Notes under the pieces: generated by a model | Seen by the model: only the letters and a program-made list of their open reading frames with translations | Told to the model about the DNA's origin: nothing | Databases searched by the model: none | Position numbers and translations under genes: made by a program | In this document: positions 9,580 through 18,961 of the stretch, in pieces | Layout: each line of letters begins with the position of its first letter | Numbering within the stretch: the first letter of the stretch is position 1 | Assembly: GCA_028868515.1 (NCBI GenBank) | Contig: JAGWUI010000007.1 | Location: 54,282 to 118,281, forward strand | Origin: Gammaproteobacteria bacterium | GTDB taxonomy: Bacteria; Pseudomonadota; Gammaproteobacteria; Pseudomonadales; Moraxellaceae | Length of the DNA stretch: 64,000 nucleotides | Direction: 5' to 3'

Positions 9580-10206
9580 ATGTCAATCCATGAAGCAATC
9601 AGGGCGCATATCGCTGATCGAGAACGTATTCTTTCCGTATCAGCGATACTCTTCCGCGAAAATGGATATGAGCGAACCAGTGTCAGAGAGATCGCAAAGG
9701 CTTGTGGCATGCTGCCTGGAAGTCTCCACTACCGCTATCGATCCAAGGATGACATTTTAGTTGATATGATGCGGCTAGCCATCGAAAATATTATCTCTGG
9801 AATTGTTGTGGCAATTTCAAGCGTTCTAGACCCTCTTGAAAAAATGCGTGCCGCGTTGCGCGCGCATGTGAATGTGCTGATGTCTGGTGATGCTATGGTG
9901 TATGTTCTGCTATTCGAATGGCGATCACTTCAGGGAGCCGCACGTGTACAGATGATCGCTGAACGAGATCGCTATGAAAATTATTGGCAAACTATCTTCG
10001 ATACCTTGAAGGTACAAGGCTGTATCAGAAGTGATGTCGATATTGACATGCTACGCCTCATTGGTTTGGGTGCGGTCAACTGGGTGGCTACTTGGTACAA
10101 CGAAGATGGAAAGTATAGCCTGGAGCAGATAGGAGATGCTATCTGGCAAATGATGACACGTGGTGTTTTAACTAAAGAATACGACGAAAAAGCGAAAAAA
10201 TTATGA
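9580..10206 (+). CDS. TetR/AcrR-family transcriptional regulator
   Basis: This 208-aa protein has an N-terminal TetR helix-turn-helix: RERILSVSAILFRENGYERT followed by SVREIAKACGMLPGSLHYRY. The C-terminal ligand domain is of the TetR C-terminal type and its ligand is unknown. GGAG lies 7 bases before the ATG at 9580, preferred over the TTG one codon earlier. The stop overlaps the start of the next gene by 4 bases. It probably represses the upstream promoter with two TTGGTCAA-TGACCAA palindromes and so its own operon. A TATAAT at 9541 could provide a separate internal promoter. Confidence 0.88.
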   Translation: MSIHEAIRAHIADRERILSVSAILFRENGYERTSVREIAKACGMLPGSLHYRYRSKDDILVDMMRLAIENIISGIVVAISSVLDPLEKMRAALRAHVNVLMSGDAMVYVLLFEWRSLQGAARVQMIAERDRYENYWQTIFDTLKVQGCIRSDVDIDMLRLIGLGAVNWVATWYNEDGKYSLEQIGDAIWQMMTRGVLTKEYDEKAKKL

Positions 10207-11198
10207 ATAAGAAGGTTTCTAAAATACTATGTTCAAGTCAGATCAAGCATGTGCCAGGACGTCATTGCGGCAGTTCAGCAATACGGGACCTGATGGATTT
10301 TCACGGCTTCAATTTATCAGAAGCCATGTGCTTTGGATTGGGATCTGGACTTGGTATCAACTATCTGAATCTGCTGGGCGCATCTACTCCATTCATCGTA
10401 CATGTTCGCTCCATCGGCTATGAGGAGCAGTTTTTCCGAACGATTGGTGTTCCTTTTGAGTGGCTTATATTTGATTCGCCAGAGTCTGCTTCATTGGCAC
10501 TTTACCAACGGCTCGACGCAGGACTGCCATCGCTTTTGCTAACGGATATTTATTATCTGCCCTACTTTGGGAGTCAAACCCACTTCCCTGGTCATGCGAT
10601 CATTGCTTGGTCTAGGAAAAAGCAAACAGGCGACGTCCTTGTTACGGATACTGGCCTACCTAGCGAATTGGCTGTGTGTGCAAACGCACTTCAAAACGCG
10701 AGGTTTTCCACTACCCCACCTTTTGTGCATTTTGGCAACATGTTTTCACCTGATAGCATGCGTCCAAAAATCACTGCTCAAGTCGTCTGTGACGCCATTC
10801 GCTTCAACGCGAGTGCATTGAATAGCGACTTGCCTAATACTGGCCTATCAGCGCTGAAAACGTGGATGAATGATCTATCTTTATGGGAAACGGAAGGAGA
10901 TTGGCGCTGGACAACACGGTTTGCGTACCAAATCATTGAGAAGCGCGGAACTGGCGGTGGTGCATTCAGGAAAATGTATGCGGAGTTTCTCGATGAGGCT
11001 GCCAGCTACGATACTAGAGTACTGGAGCTGCGTTTGGCAGAACTGATGCGAGCCAGCGAAAAAAAATGGAGCGTATTGGCAAAGCAACTTAAGGACGCAT
11101 CAGAAAGTGCTAACTTCCCTCGGTCTCTAATTGCGGATGCTATTCTCGATGTCATGATAACAGAGCGTATCTATGTTGAAACAGCAATTACGTTGTAA
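10203..11198 (+). CDS. BtrH N-terminal-domain-like protein
   Basis: This 331-aa protein begins with a region like the BtrH_N domain: PGRHCGSSAIRDLMDFHGFN, then LSEAMCFGLGSGLGINYL. BtrH of butirosin biosynthesis transfers an acyl group from a carrier protein; most other members have no known role. A later HAIIAW with preceding HFPG and the VTDTG motif may complete a papain-like or acyltransferase active site around the conserved Cys of HCGSS (inference). No signal peptide is visible. It overlaps tetR by 4 bases and is followed by two hotdog thioesterase genes, which suggests handling of an acyl thioester. Confidence 0.65.
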   Translation: MNKKVSKILCSSQIKHVPGRHCGSSAIRDLMDFHGFNLSEAMCFGLGSGLGINYLNLLGASTPFIVHVRSIGYEEQFFRTIGVPFEWLIFDSPESASLALYQRLDAGLPSLLLTDIYYLPYFGSQTHFPGHAIIAWSRKKQTGDVLVTDTGLPSELAVCANALQNARFSTTPPFVHFGNMFSPDSMRPKITAQVVCDAIRFNASALNSDLPNTGLSALKTWMNDLSLWETEGDWRWTTRFAYQIIEKRGTGGGAFRKMYAEFLDEAASYDTRVLELRLAELMRASEKKWSVLAKQLKDASESANFPRSLIADAILDVMITERIYVETAITL

Positions 11199-11245
11199 AA
11201 AAGTCAGCACTCTTTCTAGTGCAGTACTTGGAAGAGGAGTTCGAA

Positions 11246-11728
11246 ATGACGACTAGAGATATTAGTAATCTAGGGATAGATTCACTTACAAAGGCAAGGG
11301 CATTTTTTGGCACTCAACACCCGTTGTTTAAATCGTTTTCAGTCGAAATAAATCATGTTCACAATGGCCATAGCGAGATGACTATGCCATTTTCAGCGAC
11401 GTTGGCAGATGGACGAGGGGCCTTGCATCGAGGGGTTATGGTGACACTTCTTGACTCCTGCTGCGGGTTGTCAATATTTTCAGCTTTGGGAACCATGCAG
11501 CCGATTGCGACCATCGACCTACGTGTCGATTTTCTGCAAGAAATTCCTCCAGCTACAGCTCTAATTGCAGTGATAGATTACGTGGGCAGGACGCCCTCGA
11601 TTGCATATATTACTGGCAAGGCATTTGCTGTTGGAAGCCACGATCCCGTAGCAACAGTCGCTGGTTCATTTGCCATCGGTACAATGGGGCCTGCCTTTGA
11701 CAGTTCGATAGGAGATTCGGTGAAATGA
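11246..11728 (+). CDS. PaaI-type hotdog-fold thioesterase (first copy)
   Basis: This 160-aa protein belongs to the PaaI/4HBT hotdog group that hydrolyses acyl-CoA or related thioesters. It has the HRGVMVTLLDSCCGLSIFSA helix preceded by GRGAL, and ends with the usual strand pattern ATIDLRVDFLQEIP and ITGKAFAVG. The normal HGG-x-x-x-x-x-D core is represented by HRGVMVTLLDS. GAGGAG 7 bases before the ATG at 11246 decides the start over an in-frame GTG at 11219. Its stop overlaps the start of the second thioesterase (ATGA), so the two are translationally coupled and may form a heteromer. Confidence 0.8.
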   Translation: MTTRDISNLGIDSLTKARAFFGTQHPLFKSFSVEINHVHNGHSEMTMPFSATLADGRGALHRGVMVTLLDSCCGLSIFSALGTMQPIATIDLRVDFLQEIPPATALIAVIDYVGRTPSIAYITGKAFAVGSHDPVATVAGSFAIGTMGPAFDSSIGDSVK

Positions 11729-12162
11729 ACGTTTCTATAACGGAGTGCATTAAGGAAGCCACCGCAGGCTCATTCGATGAACCTTTCCATAAGTTTTTAG
11801 GATTAGAAGAGCGTATGGTAAATGGCGAGAGAATCTACTTCATGGCGTTCCGGGACGAACATGTTGGAAATCCATTAATCGGGACATTTCATGGCGGTAT
11901 TCTGGCTAGCTTTGGTGAAGTGGTAGCTGCAAGATACCTTGCACAACACTGTGGGGATGCGGCATTGCCGACTTGTTCTACAATGACCTTCGACTATATG
12001 CGACCAGCTTTTGCAGGCAAGCTTCAGGCAATACCTACGATGATACGTGTAGGACGCCGCATAGCCACAGTTTCTGTGGAGTTGCGCGTAGAAAGTAAAG
12101 TGGTTTGTATCGGGCGATTTATCTTCACTGTTGACCGTAAAGGACTGGATATCAAAACATAA
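11725..12162 (+). CDS. PaaI-type hotdog-fold thioesterase (second copy)
   Basis: This 145-aa hotdog protein has the core GTFHGGILASFGEVVAARYL and the strand TMTFDYMRPAFAGKL. It is similar in plan to the preceding gene but not a recent duplicate, because the conserved Asp of the hotdog helix is Glu here (FGE). A paired arrangement of two small hotdog genes often encodes two subunits of one enzyme. It is the last gene of the cluster that starts at 8630. About 65 bases separate it from the diguanylate cyclase. Confidence 0.78.
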   Translation: MNVSITECIKEATAGSFDEPFHKFLGLEERMVNGERIYFMAFRDEHVGNPLIGTFHGGILASFGEVVAARYLAQHCGDAALPTCSTMTFDYMRPAFAGKLQAIPTMIRVGRRIATVSVELRVESKVVCIGRFIFTVDRKGLDIKT

Positions 12163-12228
12163 TTAACTTTATCTTTGACTGCTCTATGAACCAATTAAAT
12201 CAAGTCTTGGTGAAGAATAGGGAACGTT

Positions 12229-13554
12229 ATGCAAAAAGAATCTATTGCAATTAATGCATCTTCGGAGTTCAGTCAGAATGACCATCTAGAGGCGGCACAG
12301 TATCCAGAAAATGATGATTCGGTTCAACAAGAAATTTATTTGGCGTTACGTTCTCAATATTTGTTGTGGCGGTTTCCTGCGCGCTTAGAATCTGCATTTT
12401 TAGATCAGCATACTATTTGTGCTATTCAATCATTGCACTTTCGTGCGCCATTATTGTTTTTCTTGTTTTTCGTTGAGAATTTTGCAATTTATCAGGTTCT
12501 ACCAAAAGAGGTATACTCGCAATTTTTTAGTATTAATATTTGGACGTTCTGCGTAATTTTGACTGTATTCGTATTGTCTTATGTCAGCGCATTAAGACGT
12601 TGGTATGAGTGGTACGTTGGTATTGGTGGCGTGGCTGCTATTGCCACGAGTACAGCTTGTGCAAATATAGCAGTTGGGGAGTCGGCTATTCTGACTTATG
12701 CAGGGATCATTTACATTGTCATCGTGATATATAGTTTTGTTTCTTTACGCTTTCAGTCTACTATGGTTGTTGGATGGTTAGGTAGTTTAGCTGGTATTAC
12801 TTTAGCTTACGCTATTGGACAACATATAAATTGGAAGGTTTACAGTCTGACCTTCACCATGACGAGTATGCTAGGGATGTGTATTGCGTATGCATTAGAT
12901 CACGGAAAAAGAAAAAGTTTTCTACAGACGCATTTATTACAGCATTTAGTAGATAAAGAACAGCTATTAGCTAAGCAGTTATATACGTTATCACGTCAAG
13001 ATGGGCTAACGGGTCTTGCGAATAGACGACATTTAGATGAAGTTATGCACCATGAATTGAATCGTGCATTACGCAACCACCAACCATTAGCATTAATGAT
13101 TATTGATATTGATTTTTTTAAGTTATATAACGATAAGTTTGGTCATTTGGCAGGTGATGAATGCCTAAAGAAGATTGCAAATCTGATGTCAAGTTTAACT
13201 AAACGCAGCGGTGAAGTAGCCGCGCGTTACGGAGGTGAGGAGTTTGTTTTATTATTTCCATGTATGAACGCAACGAGCGCTGAACAACTAGCCGAGCGAT
13301 TACTAAACAGCTTAGCCCAACTTAAAATTCCTAATCCAGATGAAAACCATCCTTTTGTAACAGTCAGCGTCGGTATTGGAATACTTGATCCGAATATGAT
13401 CATGTGTGTTGAGCAGTTGTTGAGTCAAGCCGATGCAGCACTATATAAAGCAAAAGATAATGGCCGTAATCGATATGAGATTTTTGGTACGTCAATGTGC
13501 AGTGATTATGAAGTTAGTGATGACTCGCCAGAATTGAACAAAACAATCATTTAG
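12229..13554 (+). CDS. Membrane-bound diguanylate cyclase (GGDEF)
   Basis: This 441-aa protein has about six hydrophobic segments (residues 80-230) of a MASE-like sensor, followed by a GGDEF domain. The domain contains SRQDGLTGLANRRHLDE, the metal-binding IIDIDFFKLYND and the active-site YGGEEF, so synthesis of cyclic di-GMP is expected. The degenerate C-terminus after NGRNRYEIF is short. No second output domain is seen. It sits between the thioesterase cluster and an IS903-like element, about 10 bases before the IS. Whether it belongs functionally with either cargo cluster is unclear. Confidence 0.9.
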   Translation: MQKESIAINASSEFSQNDHLEAAQYPENDDSVQQEIYLALRSQYLLWRFPARLESAFLDQHTICAIQSLHFRAPLLFFLFFVENFAIYQVLPKEVYSQFFSINIWTFCVILTVFVLSYVSALRRWYEWYVGIGGVAAIATSTACANIAVGESAILTYAGIIYIVIVIYSFVSLRFQSTMVVGWLGSLAGITLAYAIGQHINWKVYSLTFTMTSMLGMCIAYALDHGKRKSFLQTHLLQHLVDKEQLLAKQLYTLSRQDGLTGLANRRHLDEVMHHELNRALRNHQPLALMIIDIDFFKLYNDKFGHLAGDECLKKIANLMSSLTKRSGEVAARYGGEEFVLLFPCMNATSAEQLAERLLNSLAQLKIPNPDENHPFVTVSVGIGILDPNMIMCVEQLLSQADAALYKAKDNGRNRYEIFGTSMCSDYEVSDDSPELNKTII

Positions 13555-13564
13555 CATCTTACTA

Positions 13565-14604
13565 GGCTTTGTTGCACAACTCGTATTGTCTGATGACGTC
13601 ATGCGTGGACAATTTAGCTATGACAAAGCCATCATCTCAGAAATATCGTACCAGTAACTGGTCATCCTACAACACCGCTCTCAAATCACGTGGATCTCTG
13701 ACAGTCTGGTTTGACCCTAACATATCATGGTTTGGAGTCCAGACAGGCAAGCCGGGCAGATATCAGACTTTCAGCAATGCCGTCATTCATTCCTGCCTGA
13801 TCATCAAATCGCTGTTTCAGCTTGCGCTTAGACAAACGACAGGATTTGTAGAAAACCTGATCAGACTATGCGGACTAACATGGTCTGTTCCCGATTTTAG
13901 CACCTTAAGCCGCAGGCAAAAGCGGATCGACATTGATATTCCTTATCAAGCCAGTCGCACGGGGCTACATCTACTGGTGGACAGTACGGGTATTAAGATG
14001 ATTGGCGAAGGCGAATGGAAGCGCAAGAAACATGGTGCAGAATATCGCCGTCAATGGCGTAAGCTGCATATCGGCATTGATGCAGAGACTTTGCAGATCA
14101 GAGCCGTCATGGTCACCGATAGTCGTACAGGAGATGCGCCAGTTCTTCCAGCACTTCTGGATCAAATTCCTGCCGATGAGTCGCTTCTGACTGTCAGTGG
14201 TGATGGTGCTTATGATACCAAGCAGTGCCACAATGCCATTGTAAGCAGACGTGCGGCTCCTGTTATACCGACACGTCGCAATGGTCAGCCCTGGAAAGAG
14301 AAATCCGCTGGTGCGATTGCCCGCAATGACACACTTGCTCTGACACGTCTATTGGGGCGAAGGATATGGCGCAAGTGGAGTGGCTATCACAGGCGCAGTC
14401 TGGTTGAGAGCAAGATGAGGTGTGTGAAATTGCTTGGATAAAAGTTGATGTCGAAAGACTTTGATCGTCAGGTGAATGAACTTCACGCACGGATTGCGGT
14501 GCTGAATCATTTCACAGCGTTAGGCAGACCCCATACTCAAGTTGTGTCTTGAATTTGCTGGGGGTGGGTAAGTCTACTTTTTGGTTGATTTGTGCAACAA
14601 AGCC
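13565..14604 (+). mobile_element. IS5-family (IS903-like) insertion sequence
   Basis: The ends GGCTTTGTTGCACAA (13565-13579) and TTGTGCAACAAAGCC (14590-14604) are perfect 15-bp inverted repeats enclosing 1040 bp. End sequence, size and transposase fit the IS903 group of IS5. The flanking 9-mers ATCTTACTA and TGTTTGGTA do not match, so no target duplication is visible. This suggests an adjacent deletion or recombination between IS copies. It separates the diguanylate cyclase from the CYP153 operon. Confidence 0.88.
13620..14552 (+). pseudogene. IS903-like transposase with in-frame stop
   Basis: The ATG at 13620 (MTKPSSQKYRTSNW) opens an IS903-type DDE transposase with HLLVDSTGIKMIGEGEW, LHIGIDAETLQIRAVMVTD and LTVSGDGAYDTKQCH. 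A TAA at 14439-14441 stops it after CVKLLG. The same frame continues for 37 codons (KLMSKDFDRQVNELHARI, then NHFTALGRPHTQVVS) to a TGA at 14552, which is the normal family C-terminus. One substitution (probably GAA to TAA) explains this, and the copy is probably inactive. Confidence 0.85.
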
Positions 14605-14638
14605 TGTTTGGTACGTAACAGTTTAGTGTTTTTACGTT

Positions 14639-16237
14639 CTAATTCTTGGCCGGAATAAATGACATCGCGCGCTCCGCAAGCGCCGTGATGGTCAGACTTG
14701 GATTTACCCCAAGATTAGCAGCCAGCATTGATGCATCACAGACATATAGATTTTGGTAACCAAACACCCGATTCTGAAGATCTATAACACCAGTTTCAGC
14801 AGTTGCACCCATACCAGCACCTCCCATGCAGTGTGCTGTTGTGGGTATGTTGAGTAAAATCTCAGTGGTCATAGAAAGTGGAACACCTCCCATCGTCTTG
14901 GCCATCTTGATCGCAAAATCATTGGCTTGCGGTATAAAGGTTGGAATAGGGTCTCCTTCACTCTGTAATACCTTGATAAACGGATTATACCAAGGACGCC
15001 GCCAACGCATATTAAGATGCCCATCAATGGTTTGCATCACTAAAAAAATAATCGTCGTCCGCGCCCAATCATGTGGTCTAAATACTTGAAAAAATTTAAA
15101 GGGCCCGCGAATGAACATAAGCATCATCGTCCACAGCCAGAGTACAACACGAGTCCACCCTGGCGTCCCTCCTGTCATTGCAGTCATCATGGTCGAAAAA
15201 AAATCAGACCCTTTCGGGTAGCGAGTGGCTTCAATATGTGTATGTTGATCGATATAAATCCCAGAGCCTATTGCAATGCCATCAGACATATTATCTTTAC
15301 TACCTGGAAAACGTACTGCGATCAAGGATTCGGCATTTGTGCGCACACGTTTGCCCAACTGATCAGAAATATTAGGCAGTGATTTTTCTTTCAGTTGAAA
15401 TAGCAGCTCTTGCGTTCCCAGCGATGCTGCTGCAAAAATAACATGCCTAGCCGTGAAACGACGAGCTATGCTAGATCTCGATAGTGAGTTGACGGTATAA
15501 ACCTCATAACCGTCCTCGCCATCTGCTTTGCCGTTTAGTGGTTTAACATCCACCACCTTTGTTTCAGCATAGACCTGAGCTCCCTTTTTTTCAGCCAAAT
15601 AAAGATAATTTTTGTCCAACGAATTTTTAGCGTTATAACGACAGCCAACCATGCACCCACCGCAGCCAATACAACTGTTCCTATCAGGTCCAGCACCATC
15701 AAAATATGGATCTGAATACAATTGACCTTGTTTAGCACTTTCATCACCAAAGAACACACCAACATCTGTTGGATAGAATGTATCACCACAACCTTGATCT
15801 ATTGCTGCTTGCCGTAGTGCATAGTCGGCAGGACCTAAAATCTTGTTTGATGTGACACCTAGCATGCGTTTAGCCGTTGCATAATGAGCAGGCATCACCA
15901 TCTTCCAGTCGTCCAATCCCGCCCAAGTGCCATCGTCCCAGATATGGTCTGGCGGAATTAATAAAGTATTGGCATAGGTAATCGAACCACCACCAACGGC
16001 ATTGCCATGTACAACCATGACGTGAGAAAACCCCCGCATACGGAAAAACCCCCGTAGACCCACCGCAGGATTCCAAAAATAATCCTTTAGCCGCCAATTT
16101 GTTTTCGGTAAATTCTCTGAGGTCCAACGCCGCCCCATTTCCATTACACCAACGCTATAGCCTTTTTCAGTCAGACGAAGCGCTGAGACGCTGCCGCCAA
16201 AGCCTGAACCGATAATGATGTAGTCATAGTCACTCAT
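14639..16237 (-). CDS. GMC-family oxidoreductase (alcohol dehydrogenase of the CYP153 operon)
   Basis: This 532-aa flavoprotein probably oxidises the fatty alcohol made by the P450. The FAD-binding motif IIGSGFGGSVSALRL is at residues 8-22, the GMC core GNAVGGGSITYANTL is near residue 80, and the C-terminal HCMGGAGMGATAETGVID plus NLGVNPSLTITALAERAMSF carry the active-site and FAD-contact residues. Unusually, Cys189, 192, 195 and 199 form a C-x2-C-x2-C-x3-C pattern (CIGCGGCMVGC) that resembles an iron-sulfur ligand set. It overlaps the ferredoxin reductase gene by 4 bases and is the last gene of the operon. A close paralogue is at 31506-33134. Confidence 0.87.
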   Translation of the reverse strand: MSDYDYIIIGSGFGGSVSALRLTEKGYSVGVMEMGRRWTSENLPKTNWRLKDYFWNPAVGLRGFFRMRGFSHVMVVHGNAVGGGSITYANTLLIPPDHIWDDGTWAGLDDWKMVMPAHYATAKRMLGVTSNKILGPADYALRQAAIDQGCGDTFYPTDVGVFFGDESAKQGQLYSDPYFDGAGPDRNSCIGCGGCMVGCRYNAKNSLDKNYLYLAEKKGAQVYAETKVVDVKPLNGKADGEDGYEVYTVNSLSRSSIARRFTARHVIFAAASLGTQELLFQLKEKSLPNISDQLGKRVRTNAESLIAVRFPGSKDNMSDGIAIGSGIYIDQHTHIEATRYPKGSDFFSTMMTAMTGGTPGWTRVVLWLWTMMLMFIRGPFKFFQVFRPHDWARTTIIFLVMQTIDGHLNMRWRRPWYNPFIKVLQSEGDPIPTFIPQANDFAIKMAKTMGGVPLSMTTEILLNIPTTAHCMGGAGMGATAETGVIDLQNRVFGYQNLYVCDASMLAANLGVNPSLTITALAERAMSFIPAKN

Positions 16238-17451
16238 AAAAACTCCTTCACTGGGATCGACTCATCTGCGAGTTCAGTCGGATTAACCGCTATCTTCTCT
16301 GCGATAATTTTTTTACTGAGCATGAATTCTTGCGGACGATTGACACAGTCGGCTGCGATGAGTTGTCCATTATGGAAATAGAATGCAGCAAAGCTGCGTC
16401 CTGTGTGGATATTTCCACGAATGATCACCTGATTGTAACCATGACTTAGTCCAGCTATTTGCAATTTTAGGTCGTATTGATCTGACCAAAACCATGGCAG
16501 GGTTTCGTATTTCTTGCTTAGTCCACAGAGTGAGGCTGCTGCGACTTTAGCTTGTTCGCTGGCATTAGCCACCGACTCCAAGCGGATACGACGGTTGTAG
16601 TGGATATTTAAGTGATTGGTGCAATCGCCTGCAGCTACTATGTTTGTATCGTTGGTGCGACAATAAAAATCTACGACAATGCCATTGTCCACAACAATGC
16701 CAGCGGCATCGGCTAACTCCACGTTGGGAATCACTCCAACGCCAACTATCACAAGATCCGCCTTAAATATTAAGCCATTGGCACAAGATACACGTTCCAC
16801 ATGGGTAGAGCCTTCTATTGCCTTGATCGAAACACCTGTATGAATAGTTACGCCCTCCTCGGCATGAATACGGGTATAAAACTCAGAAAGCTCAGGCGCA
16901 GTGACGCGCTGCAGTATACGTTCAGCCATCTCCAAGACCACCACAGCAATGCCCTGTCTTCTGAGTGCCGCCGCCGTCTCTAAACCAATATACCCTCCAC
17001 CGATGATCACCGCATGTTTGGCTTTGCCGACTTGGTTCTTTATGCCTTCGGCATCAGCCATATCGCGTAAATAGTGCACCCCTGATAGCTCATGGCCTGG
17101 GATCGAAATCTTTCTGACCCGTGCACCTAGGCATAAGGCCAGTTTGTCATAGCTAAGTTCGTCTCCATCGCTCAGCAGCAGTGTTTGGCGCTTACGATCA
17201 ATGGCTGTAACGCATCCTTGACGAAACTGAATGTCATTTTTTGCATAAAAAGCGGCTGGACGGATCAGTAACTCATCGACGCTTTTATCCCCAGACAAGA
17301 AAGTCTTTGACAGGGGAGGACGATGATAGGGCAAATAGGACTCATCCCCGATCATCATAATATCGCCACCCCAACCTTCTTGGCGCAGGCTCGTGCTCAG
17401 TTGAGCGGCGGCGTGACTAGCGCCGACGATGACTGCCATGTGTTTTTTCAT
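16234..17451 (-). CDS. FAD-dependent ferredoxin reductase of the CYP153 system
   Basis: This 405-aa protein is of the putidaredoxin-reductase type and passes electrons from NAD(P)H to the [2Fe-2S] ferredoxin encoded upstream. It shows the FAD motif VIVGASHAAAQLSTSLR near the start, a second nucleotide-binding motif VIIGGGYIGLETAAALR around residue 150, and the conserved VAAGDCTN near residue 275. The reductase C-terminal domain follows. It lies 42 bases after the P450 stop and overlaps the GMC gene. Co-transcription with ferredoxin and P450 matches the CYP153 operon described in Acinetobacter sp. EB104 (recalled literature). Confidence 0.92.
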   Translation of the reverse strand: MKKHMAVIVGASHAAAQLSTSLRQEGWGGDIMMIGDESYLPYHRPPLSKTFLSGDKSVDELLIRPAAFYAKNDIQFRQGCVTAIDRKRQTLLLSDGDELSYDKLALCLGARVRKISIPGHELSGVHYLRDMADAEGIKNQVGKAKHAVIIGGGYIGLETAAALRRQGIAVVVLEMAERILQRVTAPELSEFYTRIHAEEGVTIHTGVSIKAIEGSTHVERVSCANGLIFKADLVIVGVGVIPNVELADAAGIVVDNGIVVDFYCRTNDTNIVAAGDCTNHLNIHYNRRIRLESVANASEQAKVAAASLCGLSKKYETLPWFWSDQYDLKLQIAGLSHGYNQVIIRGNIHTGRSFAAFYFHNGQLIAADCVNRPQEFMLSKKIIAEKIAVNPTELADESIPVKEFL

Positions 17452-17493
17452 ATCTGCATCCTGTACGCCGCATTCAGAAGATCAGCACGCCGT

Positions 17494-18888
17494 TTAAGCT
17501 TTAGCGGTGACTTTCACCATCATTTTGGAGTAGCCTTTAACAAAATTAGACTGTACTATCTCTGGTTCAGAGAGTACCTCAATATTTTCAAACCGCTTGA
17601 GCAATTCTTCCCACAAAATACGCAGTTGCATTTCGGCCAGACGGTTACCCATGCAACGATGCACTCCAAATCCGAATGACAAGTGATTGCGCGCATTTTT
17701 GCGGTCAATGATGAACTCATCGGGCTGCTCGATTGCCCGCTCATCGCGGTTGCCCGAAACATACCACATCACGACTTTGTCGCCTTTTTTGATAATCTGA
17801 CCATTAAGCTCGACGTCTTGTTTGGCAACACGGCGCATATAGGCCAACGGGGTTTGCCAGCGGATAATCTCTGAAACCATGTTGGGGATTAAGCTGGGGT
17901 TGCTCTTCAGTTTGATCCATTGCTCAGGAAACTGATTCAACGCGAGCACACCACCAGTCATTGAGTTGCGGGTCGTGTCGTTGCCACCGACGATCAACAG
18001 TGCCAGATTGCCTAAAAACTCCATCGGGCGACTGATAAGATCCTTGGTGCCTTCATTCGACTGCATCAGACTAATTAAATCAAACCCCCTAGCTTCACCA
18101 GCGGCGATTCGGTCTGCCTTATCATGCCATAGCGCCGAGAAATGCTTAGCCATATCGGCAATACCGATGAACGTTTCATTCATATCATTTGGTCCACCAG
18201 TTGTCTCTGCACTAGCAGCAGCTAGATCTGACCAATATACTAGTTTCTGGCGTTTGTCATAAGGAAAGTCTAAGAGCGTCGCAAGCATTCTCGCGGTGAG
18301 CTCAATCGATACCTTCTGTACCCAATCAAATGGTACTCCAATTGGCAGATTGTCTAATACCTCTTGTGCACGATCACGAATTAAACTTTCCATTTCATTT
18401 AAATTTTTTGGAGCCACAACACTCTGCACTGCTTGCCGTTGAACATCGTGCTTTGGTGGATCCATGGCAATGAACATTTCCACACTAAGTCCCTTCGGTC
18501 TGTCACCTAATACGATGATTGGTTCTGCTGAAAATAGTTCATGGTGCTTGTCGACAAAGAGTATGTCTTCATAGCGCGTAACTGACCAGAATGGACCAAA
18601 TGGACTATTGGCTTGATAGTGTACTGGTGCTTCGTCTCTTAGGCGTTTGAAGTAGGATTGCCAGCGATGTTGTCTAAATAGGAATGGATTACTGACATCG
18701 ATATCTTCTATTCTTAGTGTAGATACATCAGGGATAGGTGTTTCAATAAATTCTGGAAAAACATTATCTTTTAAAACGCGACTTTTAACTTTTTGAAACA
18801 GGTGCACTCCCCTGATTTGTAAATGCATGGGAACAATTGCTGATACTTTTGCAGTTGCTTTATTCAGTGTTGCTGTTAAAAGAGTCAT
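17494..18888 (-). CDS. CYP153-family cytochrome P450 alkane hydroxylase
   Basis: CYP153 enzymes are soluble bacterial P450s that hydroxylate medium-chain n-alkanes at the terminal carbon. The 464-aa protein has the I-helix LLIVGGNDTTRNSM (298-310), the ExxR motif EIIR (340-343) and the heme loop FGFGVHRCMGNRLAE with Cys412 as thiolate ligand. The GGNDTTRNS signature and the long N-terminal extension before FPEFIETPIPD are typical of CYP153A. The ATG at 18888 (MTLLTATL) has AAGGTG 7 bases upstream; the open frame runs 37 codons further without a better start. It is the second gene of the ferredoxin-P450-reductase-GMC operon. Confidence 0.94.
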   Translation of the reverse strand: MTLLTATLNKATAKVSAIVPMHLQIRGVHLFQKVKSRVLKDNVFPEFIETPIPDVSTLRIEDIDVSNPFLFRQHRWQSYFKRLRDEAPVHYQANSPFGPFWSVTRYEDILFVDKHHELFSAEPIIVLGDRPKGLSVEMFIAMDPPKHDVQRQAVQSVVAPKNLNEMESLIRDRAQEVLDNLPIGVPFDWVQKVSIELTARMLATLLDFPYDKRQKLVYWSDLAAASAETTGGPNDMNETFIGIADMAKHFSALWHDKADRIAAGEARGFDLISLMQSNEGTKDLISRPMEFLGNLALLIVGGNDTTRNSMTGGVLALNQFPEQWIKLKSNPSLIPNMVSEIIRWQTPLAYMRRVAKQDVELNGQIIKKGDKVVMWYVSGNRDERAIEQPDEFIIDRKNARNHLSFGFGVHRCMGNRLAEMQLRILWEELLKRFENIEVLSEPEIVQSNFVKGYSKMMVKVTAKA

Positions 18889-18961
18889 AATTTTCACCTT
18901 ATAATACAGAAATATTAAGTCCTCACACCGAGCCAGTAGACGATGCAAATGGATATTGTTC

